From NCBI GenBank assembly GCA_949287115.1, contig CASEFF010000024.1, positions 1 through 5,622 of the forward strand: a stretch of DNA of 5,622 nt, written 5' to 3'. The notes under the pieces are model-generated. The model was not told the origin of the DNA. It did not search any database and saw only the letters and a list, made by a program, of their open reading frames with translations. This document shows positions 1-5,608 of the stretch, piece by piece (within the stretch, counting starts at the first letter, position 1; the number at the start of each line of letters is the position of its first letter). Source of the DNA: an uncultured Bacillota bacterium (GTDB taxonomy: Bacteria > Bacillota > Clostridia > Peptostreptococcales > Anaerovoracaceae). The position numbers were made by a program, and so were the translations under genes.

Positions 1-645
1 GAGTCTGTATATCTCGTCCCGTGAACCTTCCGATGTTTCTCCCGCAGATATCCTTCTGGAAAGATCGCCGTCCGCGCTTATCTCGTCAACCGTCTTCAGA
101 ATGCCCCTGACAGGTCTGAAGGCCCGCCTCGTTATGATGTATCCTCCCAGCGCCGCCAGCACCACGAGGGCAGGCAGCGCTATGGCCGCGAACCTCAGCA
201 CGTAGGAGAACGTACCGCCTTCAGCGAAGTCCTTCGCTATGCCGCGAACCCATACGGTCTTTCCGTCCATATCGAAGCTGTTGTCGTATACTTACCACGT
301 CTCGCCCTCCTCATCCAGACGCTTCATGTCGCCGTCTCCGAAATCCGGCAGCGCCGCCAGCTCTACGGGCCTTCGCCCTTCGATGAGAACGCCGTCTTCA
401 TCGTATACGCTGATGTATACTCCGTCCTCGTAAAAATCAAGGTCGTCATCAATTATGAAGTTCTCTCCCAGCGTACCTATCTGGTCTCTTGCATCGGATA
501 CGGACTCCGTCAGCTTCGCCCTTGCCATCTCTCCGGCTCTGACATTTCCCGTATATGTCAGCACCGCCAGAAAGCCCGCCGTTATGACGACGAGGAATAC
601 GGTGTACCATATGGTTATCCTTACCTTTACCGATAATCTCCTCAT
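1..645 (-). pseudogene. Sensor histidine kinase, N-terminal part, interrupted by an in-frame TAA; runs off the left edge
   Basis: Membrane sensor kinase expected to phosphorylate the response regulator encoded just upstream. I chose the ATG at 643-645, whose A overlaps the regulator's TGA (TGATG), indicating translational coupling; a GTG directly before it (646-648) is an alternative start. Numbered from that GTG, a hydrophobic segment at about residues 9-31 is TM1, and an extracytoplasmic region follows with the sequence GVYISVYDEDG. Codon 119 (292-294) is TAA. Beyond it the same frame stays open to position 1 and gives VYDNSFDMDGKTVWVRG, a second membrane segment (about 147-170), and a HAMP domain with RPVR and DEIYRL. 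The dimerisation and ATPase domains would lie outside the window. Relatives usually read WYVYD where this reads W-stop-VYD, so a single Tyr-to-stop change is likely. Natural pseudogene or sequencing error cannot be separated here. Confidence 0.85.
292..294 (-). other. In-frame TAA codon interrupting the kinase gene
   Basis: The plus strand reads TTA at 292-294, giving TAA in the kinase frame between the Trp codon TGG and GTA TAC GAC (Val-Tyr-Asp). The frame is open for 98 codons after it, to the window edge, and encodes recognisable TM2 and HAMP sequence. No frameshift is needed to link the two halves, so this is a point nonsense change and not an indel. Confidence 0.85.
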
Positions 646-1310
646 CACTTCACCATGTATCCGGCGCCTTTGACCGTCAGTATCTTCTTTTCATCAAAAC
701 CGTCGTCGACTTTTTTTCTCAGGTGATGGACGTACACGTCGATCACGTTGGAGCCACCGTCGTAGTCGTAGTTCCATATATGGTTCGAGAGCTTGTCGCG
801 CGACAGCACTTTTCCCTCGTTCTGCATCAGGTATTCCAGTATGTCGAAGTCCCGCGCCGTCAGGGATATCTCCTTTCCGCCGCGCTCCACGCGCCTCGCA
901 TCGGAATCAAGGGTCAGGTCTCCCGACGTCATGACGCTGCTGGCCCTTTCTCCGCCTCTCCTTACCATGGCTCGCACCCTCGCCATCAGTTCGTCGAAAT
1001 CGAAGGGCTTTACGAGGTAATCGTCCGCACCTGCATCAAGTCCCGCGACCCTGTCCTCGACAGTGCCGAGAGCCGTCAGCATCAGCACCGGCGTCTTGTC
1101 TCGTGCCGCACGCATTTCCTTCAAAACGCCAAGACCCGTTATTCCCGGCAGCATTATGTCGAGTATCACGCCGTCGTATTCGGCGCATCTCAGGAAATCC
1201 AGCGCCTCGTCTCCCGAAAAACAGGCGTCCACCGTATAATGCTCGCTCGTCAGCTTTCTCACTATTATCTCATTGAGGTCTTTCTGATCCTCCACGACCA
1301 ATATCCTCAT
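645..1310 (-). CDS. OmpR/PhoB-family two-component response regulator
   Basis: DNA-binding response regulator of 221 residues, the usual length for the family. The receiver domain (about 1-120) has the acidic pair E7/D8, phospho-acceptor D51 (LDIMLPG), T79 (MLTAL) and K101 (VKPF). The C-terminal winged-helix domain (about 125-221) has the typical LTARDFDILEYLMQNEG, LSRDKL, VIDVYVHHLRKKVD and VKGAGYMV elements. The start is the ATG at 1308-1310, preceded by GGGGAGG with 7-nt spacing; an upstream in-frame ATG at 1349 would add 13 residues that are not part of the fold and place the Shine-Dalgarno inside the gene. Its TGA overlaps the start of the kinase gene, so the two form one transcription unit. 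The family regulates sigma-70 promoters at direct repeats. The signal and targets are not deducible; a PhoP role is possible from location but unproven. Confidence 0.95.
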   Translation of the reverse strand: MRILVVEDQKDLNEIIVRKLTSEHYTVDACFSGDEALDFLRCAEYDGVILDIMLPGITGLGVLKEMRAARDKTPVLMLTALGTVEDRVAGLDAGADDYLVKPFDFDELMARVRAMVRRGGERASSVMTSGDLTLDSDARRVERGGKEISLTARDFDILEYLMQNEGKVLSRDKLSNHIWNYDYDGGSNVIDVYVHHLRKKVDDGFDEKKILTVKGAGYMVK

Positions 1311-1317
1311 GTAATAT

Positions 1318-1324
1318 CCTCCCC
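1318..1324 (-). promoter_or_regulatory. Shine-Dalgarno fixing the response regulator start
   Basis: GGGGAGG on the minus strand, 7 nt before the ATG at 1308-1310. It supports the shorter 221-residue regulator over the extended 234-residue reading. Confidence 0.8.
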
Positions 1325-1339
1325 GCATGATGTCATGCG
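1324..1339. promoter_or_regulatory. 16-bp palindrome in the regulator leader, candidate operator
   Basis: CGCATGATGTCATGCG has perfect 7-bp arms around a central TG. It abuts the Shine-Dalgarno of the response regulator and lies downstream of the terminator of the preceding operon, so it falls in the promoter or 5' leader of the two-component genes. It could be a dimeric regulator site or an RNA hairpin next to the ribosome site. It may also be chance; OmpR-family proteins more often bind direct repeats. Confidence 0.3.
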
Positions 1340-1353
1340 CAATATGCAAAATA

Positions 1354-1384
1354 AAAATCGGTATCTCTTCTTGATACCGATTTT
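1354..1384 (-). terminator. Factor-independent terminator after the DUF47 gene
   Basis: A perfect 12-bp stem (1354-1365 with 1373-1384; AAAATCGGTATC and its complement) encloses a 7-nt loop. Reading on the minus strand it is followed by a T-rich run (TTTTTATTTT). It lies about 73 nt past the DUF47 stop codon and about 45 nt before the response regulator start, so it separates the phosphate operon from the two-component genes. The stem is only moderately GC-rich, so some read-through is possible. Confidence 0.75.
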
Positions 1385-1457
1385 ATCAGGTTTATATTAA
1401 AATATCATTAAAAACAGCAGATTTATTATATTCACCGCCAAACAACGCAAATTCTCA

Positions 1458-2081
1458 TCAGCTGTTGGTCAGGATCACCATTTCGACGACGTCGGCCACT
1501 TCTTCGCAGGCGTCGCAGCAGTGCTCAAGCTGGTCGTAAAGACGCATCCACGCCATGATCTCGACAGGATCGGTCGAGTCGGCATAGAGCGCATGCATCG
1601 CCTTCGTGAACAGCCTGTCTCCCTCTTCCTCGAGACGGTTTATCTCTATTATGGAATCCTTTATGGTCTTTGATTTCCTGAAGTTCGGGAATTCCTCCAT
1701 CATGACCTTCATCTCGTCGCAGCACTTTATGATGATCTCGCTGAACTGCAGAGCCTCTTCCCTGAGAGTCCTGATGTTGTACATATACATCCTCAGGAGC
1801 ACTTCCTCCAGATTGTCGGTCACGTCGTCTATGACCGTCGCCAGCTCAAGGATGTCCTCTCTGTCTATGGACGTGATGAACTCCTTCAGCAGCTTCTCCA
1901 GCATATCGTGCTTGGCAAGGTCTGCGCTGTGCTCCACCTCATGCATCTCCTCTATGCGCTGCGGCAGCTTGTCAGGATCGAAGTCCTGCATGTCGCTGTG
2001 CAGCATCTTTGCCGCTTCACAGGCGTACGAAACGCCGCCGATGAGCATACCAAAATAATCGTGATCCTTTTTTCGTCCCAT
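1458..2081 (-). CDS. DUF47/PhoU-like phosphate permease accessory protein
   Basis: Cytoplasmic all-helical protein of 207 residues, the normal length for the DUF47 (COG1392) Pit-accessory family. The family resembles PhoU and is usually encoded next to PiT permeases, whose activity it is thought to modulate. Visible marks are EEMHEVEHSAD (44-54), the conserved ITSIDREDI (69-77), VIDDVTDNLEEVLLR (83-97), the acidic LEEEGDRL (150-157) and LEHCCDACEEVADVVE (185-200). These match the repeated E/D-x-x-x-D metal-binding helices of PhoU-type bundles. The ATG at 2079-2081 has GGAGG 9 nt upstream. The gene begins 15 nt after the permease stop, so the pair is co-transcribed, and a terminator follows. 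PhoU itself (PstSCAB partner) is a more distant alternative; the pairing with PiT favours DUF47. Confidence 0.92.
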   Translation of the reverse strand: MGRKKDHDYFGMLIGGVSYACEAAKMLHSDMQDFDPDKLPQRIEEMHEVEHSADLAKHDMLEKLLKEFITSIDREDILELATVIDDVTDNLEEVLLRMYMYNIRTLREEALQFSEIIIKCCDEMKVMMEEFPNFRKSKTIKDSIIEINRLEEEGDRLFTKAMHALYADSTDPVEIMAWMRLYDQLEHCCDACEEVADVVEMVILTNS

Positions 2082-2096
2082 TTCAACAATCCTCCG

Positions 2097-3149
2097 TTAG
2101 AATAACCACATAAACAATTTCGCCATAAGAAAACCTATGAGCCCGCATCCCGGGAACGTCAGTATCCACGTCAACGCCATGTCCTTTACGACTCCCCAGT
2201 TGACGCTGGACAGCCTGCGCGCCGCGCCGACGCCCATGATGGCTGTCGTCTTTGTATGGGTCGTCGATACGGGTATGCCTGTAAGCGATGAAAGGAGCAG
2301 ACATCCGGCTCCCGCCATATCGGCCGCAAAGCCCTGATACTTTTCCAGCTTCACCATGTCCATGCCCACGGCTTTTATGATACGGTAACCTCCTATGGAT
2401 GTCCCCAGACCCATGACGAGACTGCACAGCAGCATCAGCCATATCGGGATCTGGAATGTAGTCTCACCGCTCTGGCCGTTGGCCAGGAATATGCCCAGCA
2501 TGAAAACTCCCATGAATTTCTGTCCGTCCTGCGCTCCGTGCATGAAGGCCATCGTAGCTCCGCCCGCTATCTGAGCGCCTCCGAAAAAGCCCGTCGTCCT
2601 GCGGCGATCCATGCGCCTGCACACGAGAGTTATTATCTTGGAGCACAGCCAGCCGAAAGCAAAACCCAGTATTGTCGACAGCACGAGACCGTAGAGCACC
2701 TTCACCCACTCCGCGCCGTTTATGCCTTCCAGTCCGCTGTGGAGCGCTATGGCCGCACCGGAAACGCCTGCTATCAGCGCATGGCTCTCGCTTGTCGGTA
2801 TGCCGAACCACCATGCGGCCGTCGCCCACGTGACTATGGCGAAAAGCGCTGCGCAGAGAGCTATGAGAGCCTCCCTCGCGTCGCCGCCGAAATCAACCAT
2901 GTTGTAGATCGTCGCCGCAACGCTGGCGTTTATCATCGTCATCACGAAAACGCCGAAGAAGTTGAAGACCGCGGCCATGATTATGGCGCTCCTCACACCG
3001 ATAGCTCTGGTGGAAACGCACGTTGCGATGGCGTTCGGTGCGTCAGTCCAGCCGTTGACAAGTATCACCGCCAGCGTCAGCAGAACGGTGATGGCAAGAA
3101 CAGGATTCGATGCCACCTGTTCGAAAAAAGCAAAAAATGAAATCGTCAT
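2097..3149 (-). CDS. pit: PiT-family inorganic phosphate permease
   Basis: Inner-membrane low-affinity phosphate transporter; bacterial members usually take up metal-phosphate by proton symport. The 350-residue protein is strongly hydrophobic and shows the family's two inverted halves. The first signature is NGWTDAPNAIAT (32-43), a variant of the usual GANDxxN with D36 and N39 kept. It is followed by GIPTSESHALIAG (116-128). The second half has FMHGAQDGQ (202-210), where most members read HGAND, and GIPVSTTHTKTTAIMGVGAARR (291-312). A basic cytoplasmic loop, CRRMDRRR (177-184), divides the halves. The ATG at 3147-3149 has AGAGG 7 nt upstream. It is the first gene of a two-gene operon with the DUF47 protein. 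A promoter and PHO-like boxes precede it. A sulfate-permease role is known for some PiT relatives, but the DUF47 partner points to phosphate. Confidence 0.95.
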   Translation of the reverse strand: MTISFFAFFEQVASNPVLAITVLLTLAVILVNGWTDAPNAIATCVSTRAIGVRSAIIMAAVFNFFGVFVMTMINASVAATIYNMVDFGGDAREALIALCAALFAIVTWATAAWWFGIPTSESHALIAGVSGAAIALHSGLEGINGAEWVKVLYGLVLSTILGFAFGWLCSKIITLVCRRMDRRRTTGFFGGAQIAGGATMAFMHGAQDGQKFMGVFMLGIFLANGQSGETTFQIPIWLMLLCSLVMGLGTSIGGYRIIKAVGMDMVKLEKYQGFAADMAGAGCLLLSSLTGIPVSTTHTKTTAIMGVGAARRLSSVNWGVVKDMALTWILTFPGCGLIGFLMAKLFMWLF

Positions 3150-3164
3150 ACATTGACCTCTTTT

Positions 3165-3192
3165 TTAACACTACCTAAACACGTCCTTAACA
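3165..3192 (-). promoter_or_regulatory. PHO-box-like triple repeat upstream of pit
   Basis: On the plus strand the hexamers TTAACA (3165-3170), TAAACA (3176-3181) and TTAACA (3187-3192) are spaced exactly 11 nt apart; the 5-nt spacers CTACC and CGTCC are also similar. TTAACA-like repeats with 11-nt period are the known PhoP-binding pattern in Bacillus, and 11-nt-period direct repeats also define the enterobacterial PHO box. The array lies 16-43 nt upstream of the pit start, downstream of the predicted -10. That geometry suits repression. The regulator is inferred; sequence gives only the pattern. Confidence 0.55.
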
Positions 3193-3221
3193 ATTTTAAA
3201 TTAAACGTCGCATGAGGTCAC
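3193..3221 (-). promoter_or_regulatory. Predicted sigma-70 type promoter of the pit operon
   Basis: Minus strand: -35 GTGACC (3216-3221, 4 of 6 to TTGACA), 17-nt spacer, -10 TAAAAT (3193-3198, 5 of 6 to TATAAT). Transcription would begin near 3186 and give a leader of about 37 nt containing the PHO-like boxes and the Shine-Dalgarno at 3157-3161. Spacing is ideal, but the region is AT-rich, which raises the chance of a fortuitous match. Confidence 0.5.
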
Positions 3222-3285
3222 GCTTTTTCCGCCGATTTTACATATAATTTACATTCGCCTGATGTTGGGGCAGCACAACATTTCC

Positions 3286-3325
3286 CGGGTTTTGCACGGG
3301 TTTTGCACGAGTTCCGGGTTTTGCA
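3286..3325 (+). repeat. Direct repeats of CGGGTTTTGCA
   Basis: The 11-mer CGGGTTTTGCA occurs at 3286-3296 and immediately again at 3297-3307, and a third time at 3315-3325 after a 7-nt gap. TTGCACG recurs at 3292-3298, 3303-3309 and 3330-3336. This lies in the noncoding half of the divergent region, about 140-180 nt upstream of pit and 320-360 nt upstream of the ureohydrolase. There is no spacer structure of CRISPR type. Function is unknown. Confidence 0.6.
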
Positions 3326-3511
3326 GTTGTTGCACGTTTTTTTGCGGGGCGACTGCAAAATCCAATGGGGTTGCGCATTCTGTACCTTTTTAGTAAAGGG
3401 CTGACGGCCTGTTTTCCCTCACTTTAACGGGTTCCGGAAAGGGTGCGCACGCTCAAATGTTGAAAATTTTACAGTCCCGACCCGAAGATCCCGAAGACAA
3501 CTGCAAAACCC
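3316..3511. repeat. Inverted-repeat element with alternative pairings in the divergent intergenic region
   Basis: GGGTTTTGCAGTTGT at 3316-3330 has a perfect 15-nt inverted copy at 3497-3511. Its first 12 nt also pair with 3352-3363 at 11 of 12 positions, so the left arm can form either of two exclusive hairpins. Between the arms are a GTGCGCAC palindrome (3443-3450), AAAATTTT (3463-3470) and a 9-nt tandem repeat (CCCGAAGAT, CCCGAAGAC at 3481-3498). No target-site duplication and no transposase are seen. It could be a small dispersed element, a remnant, or a structured leader. No credible gene lies in 3222-3643. Confidence 0.45.
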
Positions 3512-3551
3512 AACGTTGAACGAATTTGAATCCCTACGATATGGCATCCTG

Positions 3552-3580
3552 TTGCTTTTTCCCGCCGGAGCGGATAAACT
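3552..3580 (+). promoter_or_regulatory. Weak candidate promoter for the ureohydrolase gene
   Basis: TTGCTT (3552-3557), a 17-nt spacer and TAAACT (3575-3580). Spacing is ideal, but the match is only 3 of 6 and 4 of 6, so this is tentative. It would start transcription near 3587 and leave a leader of about 57 nt that includes a 10-bp GC palindrome (CGCCGCGGCG, 3598-3607). Confidence 0.22.
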
Positions 3581-3643
3581 TGTCTTAAGAAAACCGCCGC
3601 CGCGGCGCGGCATAGGATCACACATCAGCAGGAGGGATAATAT

Positions 3644-4549
3644 ATGCTTGAAATGTCGGATTTTAAGGAAAGTTCATGGCTTCGCTGGGCGGCAGACAGC
3701 CCGGAGGACGCCGATATACTGATAATGGGGATACCCTTTGACAACGCGGTCAGCCTCAACAAGGGCGCCGCAAAGGCGCCGAACCATCTGCGCCGCCTGT
3801 CGGTGGAGCTGTCCGATACGACGGACAGTTTCCGTCCCGTAAAGAGAGGTCTGCTTTACGATTTCGGCGACATGAGATCGGAGCTTGACTGGAAACGCTA
3901 CTTTTCATCGGTGGAAGACAGCGCTTTCGATCTGTTGGAGCGCGACAGATTCTGCCTGTTCCTCGGAGGCGATCATTCCGTGACGATCCCGCTCCACAAG
4001 GCCTTCGGCAGGAAGTTCGACGGCAAAAAAAGAGGCATCATCCATTTTGATGCCCATTACGATCTCTGTCCGGAATACGACGGTCACATCTGGTCCCACG
4101 CCTGTACCGAAGCCCGCGCCCTCGAAGGGGTGGTGACGGGCGATGATCTGACATTCGTCGGCGTCAGGGTCGCTGAAGAGACCGAGCTGGAGCTGATGAA
4201 AGACCATCCGGGCATCGTCACCATCACATCGGAAAACGTTCACGACAGAGGCGCCGAAGACGTAGTGAAAACACTGATCGAGCGCTACGCCGGATACGAC
4301 GCCGTCTACCTGACGCTGGACATTGACGTCCTTGACCCCGCCTACGTTCCCGGCACAGGCACGCCGGTATCGGGCGGCCTGGATCCCATCACTCTCATAA
4401 AGATACTGCGCCGTCTCCTGACGGAGCTGCCGATCATGGCCATGGATATCGTGGAAGTGGCGCCGCCTCTCGATGTCAACGACATCACAAGCTGGGCTGC
4501 GCTCCGCATCATCCACGAGGTCTTCAGCAGCGAAAGATGGGGCAGATAG
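3644..4549 (+). CDS. Ureohydrolase family protein (agmatinase/arginase-like)
   Basis: Cytoplasmic binuclear-metal (usually manganese) hydrolase that cleaves a guanidino group to release urea or a related product. The 301-residue length is normal. All expected metal ligands are visible: H111 (GGDHS), D136, H138 and D140 (HFDAHYD), D226 and D228 (LDIDVLDP). H152 in SHAC takes the place of the usual SHG histidine, and E271 lies in DIVEVAPPLD. PGTGTPVSGGL (236-246) is the typical loop before the C-terminal helices. The ATG at 3644 follows AGGAGGG with 7-nt spacing. It is a single-gene unit with its own terminator. Agmatinase is the most likely role from overall pattern. Arginase, guanidinobutyrase or formimidoylglutamase remain possible because substrate-loop residues cannot be judged without alignment and no arginine decarboxylase or histidine-degradation gene is nearby. 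Confidence 0.92.
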   Translation: MLEMSDFKESSWLRWAADSPEDADILIMGIPFDNAVSLNKGAAKAPNHLRRLSVELSDTTDSFRPVKRGLLYDFGDMRSELDWKRYFSSVEDSAFDLLERDRFCLFLGGDHSVTIPLHKAFGRKFDGKKRGIIHFDAHYDLCPEYDGHIWSHACTEARALEGVVTGDDLTFVGVRVAEETELELMKDHPGIVTITSENVHDRGAEDVVKTLIERYAGYDAVYLTLDIDVLDPAYVPGTGTPVSGGLDPITLIKILRRLLTELPIMAMDIVEVAPPLDVNDITSWAALRIIHEVFSSERWGR

Positions 4550-4561
4550 CTATTAGTGGCA

Positions 4562-4588
4562 AACAGCTCTGATGGGGTAACAGCTCTG
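4562..4588 (+). repeat. Short direct repeat AACAGCTCTG
   Basis: AACAGCTCTG occurs at 4562-4571 and 4579-4588, a 17-nt period, between the ureohydrolase stop and the terminator hairpin. Probably a local duplication; no function is evident. Confidence 0.4.
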
Positions 4589-4595
4589 CCCGCAC

Positions 4596-4655
4596 AAAAG
4601 CCGTCGGCACGCCTACCGCATATCCCTGCGGCGAAGCATGCCGGCGGCTTTTTTT
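4596..4655 (+). terminator. Long-hairpin terminator shared by convergent genes
   Basis: 4596-4609 pairs with 4639-4652 over 14 positions with one G-T wobble (AAAAGCCGTCGGCA with TGCCGGCGGCTTTT). The plus strand then carries a run of seven T at 4649-4655. The 29-nt loop holds its own small hairpin (CCGCA 4616-4620 with TGCGG 4627-4631). It lies 47 nt after the ureohydrolase stop and 16 nt past the dehydrogenase stop on the other strand. The minus-strand T run is only four, so it should work best for the plus-strand gene while probably serving both. Confidence 0.85.
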
Positions 4656-4667
4656 CGTTTCCCCGAC

Positions 4668-5594
4668 TCAGTTCTGCGCGATGAATTTTGCTATATTGTC
4701 GAACTCAATGATTGCCCTCTTTATCATGGACTCCTTCGTAGCAAAGGCCACGTGCGGAGTGAGCACGGTGCCCGGGGCCGTCATCAGCGGATCGTCCGCA
4801 GCAACTGGCGGCTCGCTGTCGAACACATCGATGGCCGCTCCGGCTATGGTACCGTCTTTCAGCGCATCGGCAAGAGCCTGCGTCTCTACTACCGGCCCTC
4901 TTGCCGTGTTTATCAGTACGGCCGTCGGTTTCATCATGGAAAGCTCCCCTGCGCCTATCATGCCGCGGGTCTCGTCTGTAAGCGGCACGTGGAGAGACAC
5001 GATGTCCGACTGCGCCAGCACTTCTTCAAGACCTGCGTATTTCACGCCTTCCACCTTTCCCGGCGTCCTGTTGTATGCTATGACATCCATGCCGAAGGCC
5101 TTCGCAATACCTATGACTCTTGTACCTATGGCTCCGGTTCCCACGACGCCCAGAGTCTTGCCTTCCAGCTCAAATCCTATGAGACCGTCCTTCGTTCCCT
5201 GTTTTCTCGTCGCTGTGTCGCAGGCGACCATGTTCCTGTAAAGGCTTATGATCAGGCCGAACGTCAGCTCCGCCACGGCCGTCGTGGCGTATCCCGCGCA
5301 GTTCTGCACCTTTATGCCGCGCTCCCCGCAGTATTTGAGATCCACGTGATCAAGACCTGTGAAGGCTACCGCCAGCATCTTGAGGTTCTCACACCTTTCC
5401 AGCACTTCCCGCGGGAAAGGCAGGTTGCCTATAGCTATGATGTCGGCGTCCTTTCCGCGCTTTCCCAGCTCATCTGCGTTCGTCGTCCTCGTGTCGTAAC
5501 AGATTATCTCGTGCTCATCGCCCACTGCCGCCCTCGCTATCTCCATGAACCTCTTTTCCTCTACGCCAAGAGGCTCTATGACTACTATCTTCAT
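4668..5594 (-). CDS. D-isomer-specific 2-hydroxyacid dehydrogenase
   Basis: Cytoplasmic NAD(P)-dependent oxidoreductase interconverting a D-2-hydroxyacid and its 2-oxoacid. The 308-residue protein has the split substrate domain (about 1-98 and the C-terminal end) around a Rossmann domain. Visible are GTGAIG (152-157) for dinucleotide binding, the catalytic arginine R232 in NTARGPVV, glutamate E261 in DVFDSEPP and histidine H281 in LTPHVAF. There is no ACT domain, so it is not full-length phosphoglycerate dehydrogenase. After the second beta strand it reads AYNRT instead of the acidic residue usual for NAD, which may allow NADP. The start is the ATG at 5592-5594, with AAAGGAG 7 nt upstream; an in-frame ATG at 5618 would put the Shine-Dalgarno inside the gene. 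Hydroxypyruvate/glyoxylate reductase or D-lactate dehydrogenase are candidate roles; the substrate is not determinable. Confidence 0.93.
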   Translation of the reverse strand: MKIVVIEPLGVEEKRFMEIARAAVGDEHEIICYDTRTTNADELGKRGKDADIIAIGNLPFPREVLERCENLKMLAVAFTGLDHVDLKYCGERGIKVQNCAGYATTAVAELTFGLIISLYRNMVACDTATRKQGTKDGLIGFELEGKTLGVVGTGAIGTRVIGIAKAFGMDVIAYNRTPGKVEGVKYAGLEEVLAQSDIVSLHVPLTDETRGMIGAGELSMMKPTAVLINTARGPVVETQALADALKDGTIAGAAIDVFDSEPPVAADDPLMTAPGTVLTPHVAFATKESMIKRAIIEFDNIAKFIAQN

Positions 5595-5601
5595 CGACCG
5601 T

Positions 5602-5608
5602 CTCCTTT
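5602..5608 (-). promoter_or_regulatory. Shine-Dalgarno fixing the dehydrogenase start
   Basis: AAAGGAG on the minus strand, 7 nt before the ATG at 5592-5594. It favours the 308-residue protein beginning MKIVVIEP over an 8-residue longer form with the basic extension INERRRS. Confidence 0.75.

Noticed and set aside
292..294. Programmed read-through or selenocysteine at the kinase stop
   Set aside because: The codon is TAA, not the TGA used for selenocysteine, and I see no special downstream context. A point mutation or error is simpler.
1371..1398. TTGATA-16-TATATT on the plus strand as a promoter
   Set aside because: No plus-strand gene follows; it would only run antisense into the DUF47 gene. 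The TTGATA is part of the terminator hairpin and the region is simply AT-rich.
723..1400. Long plus-strand open frame of 225 codons opposite the response regulator
   Set aside because: It is the antisense shadow of a well-supported receiver/winged-helix gene, with no domain of its own and no ribosome site.
1425..1430. Perfect TATAAT on the minus strand as promoter of the response regulator
   Set aside because: No acceptable -35 at 16-18 nt, and a transcript from it would run into the terminator at 1354-1384 before reaching the gene.
3286..3336. Possible CRISPR array from repeated 11-mers
   Set aside because: Repeats are too short, partly adjacent and irregular, with no unique spacers of regular length and no cas genes.
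3419..3625. Minus-strand open frame of 68 codons in the divergent intergenic region
   Set aside because: No ribosome site before its ATG, it overlaps the ureohydrolase leader and the repeat region, and it has no recognisable domain. It could be a remnant carried with the repeat element, but coding is not supported.
3380..3643. Guanidine (or other) riboswitch upstream of the ureohydrolase
   Set aside because: No paired ACGR-loop hairpins of the guanidine-II type, nor any other motif I recognise. One weak hairpin around GGCTGACGGCC is not enough.
3516..3722. Plus-strand open frame of 68 codons overlapping the ureohydrolase start
   Set aside because: It reads through the strong Shine-Dalgarno and start of the real gene in another frame and has no domain or ribosome site.
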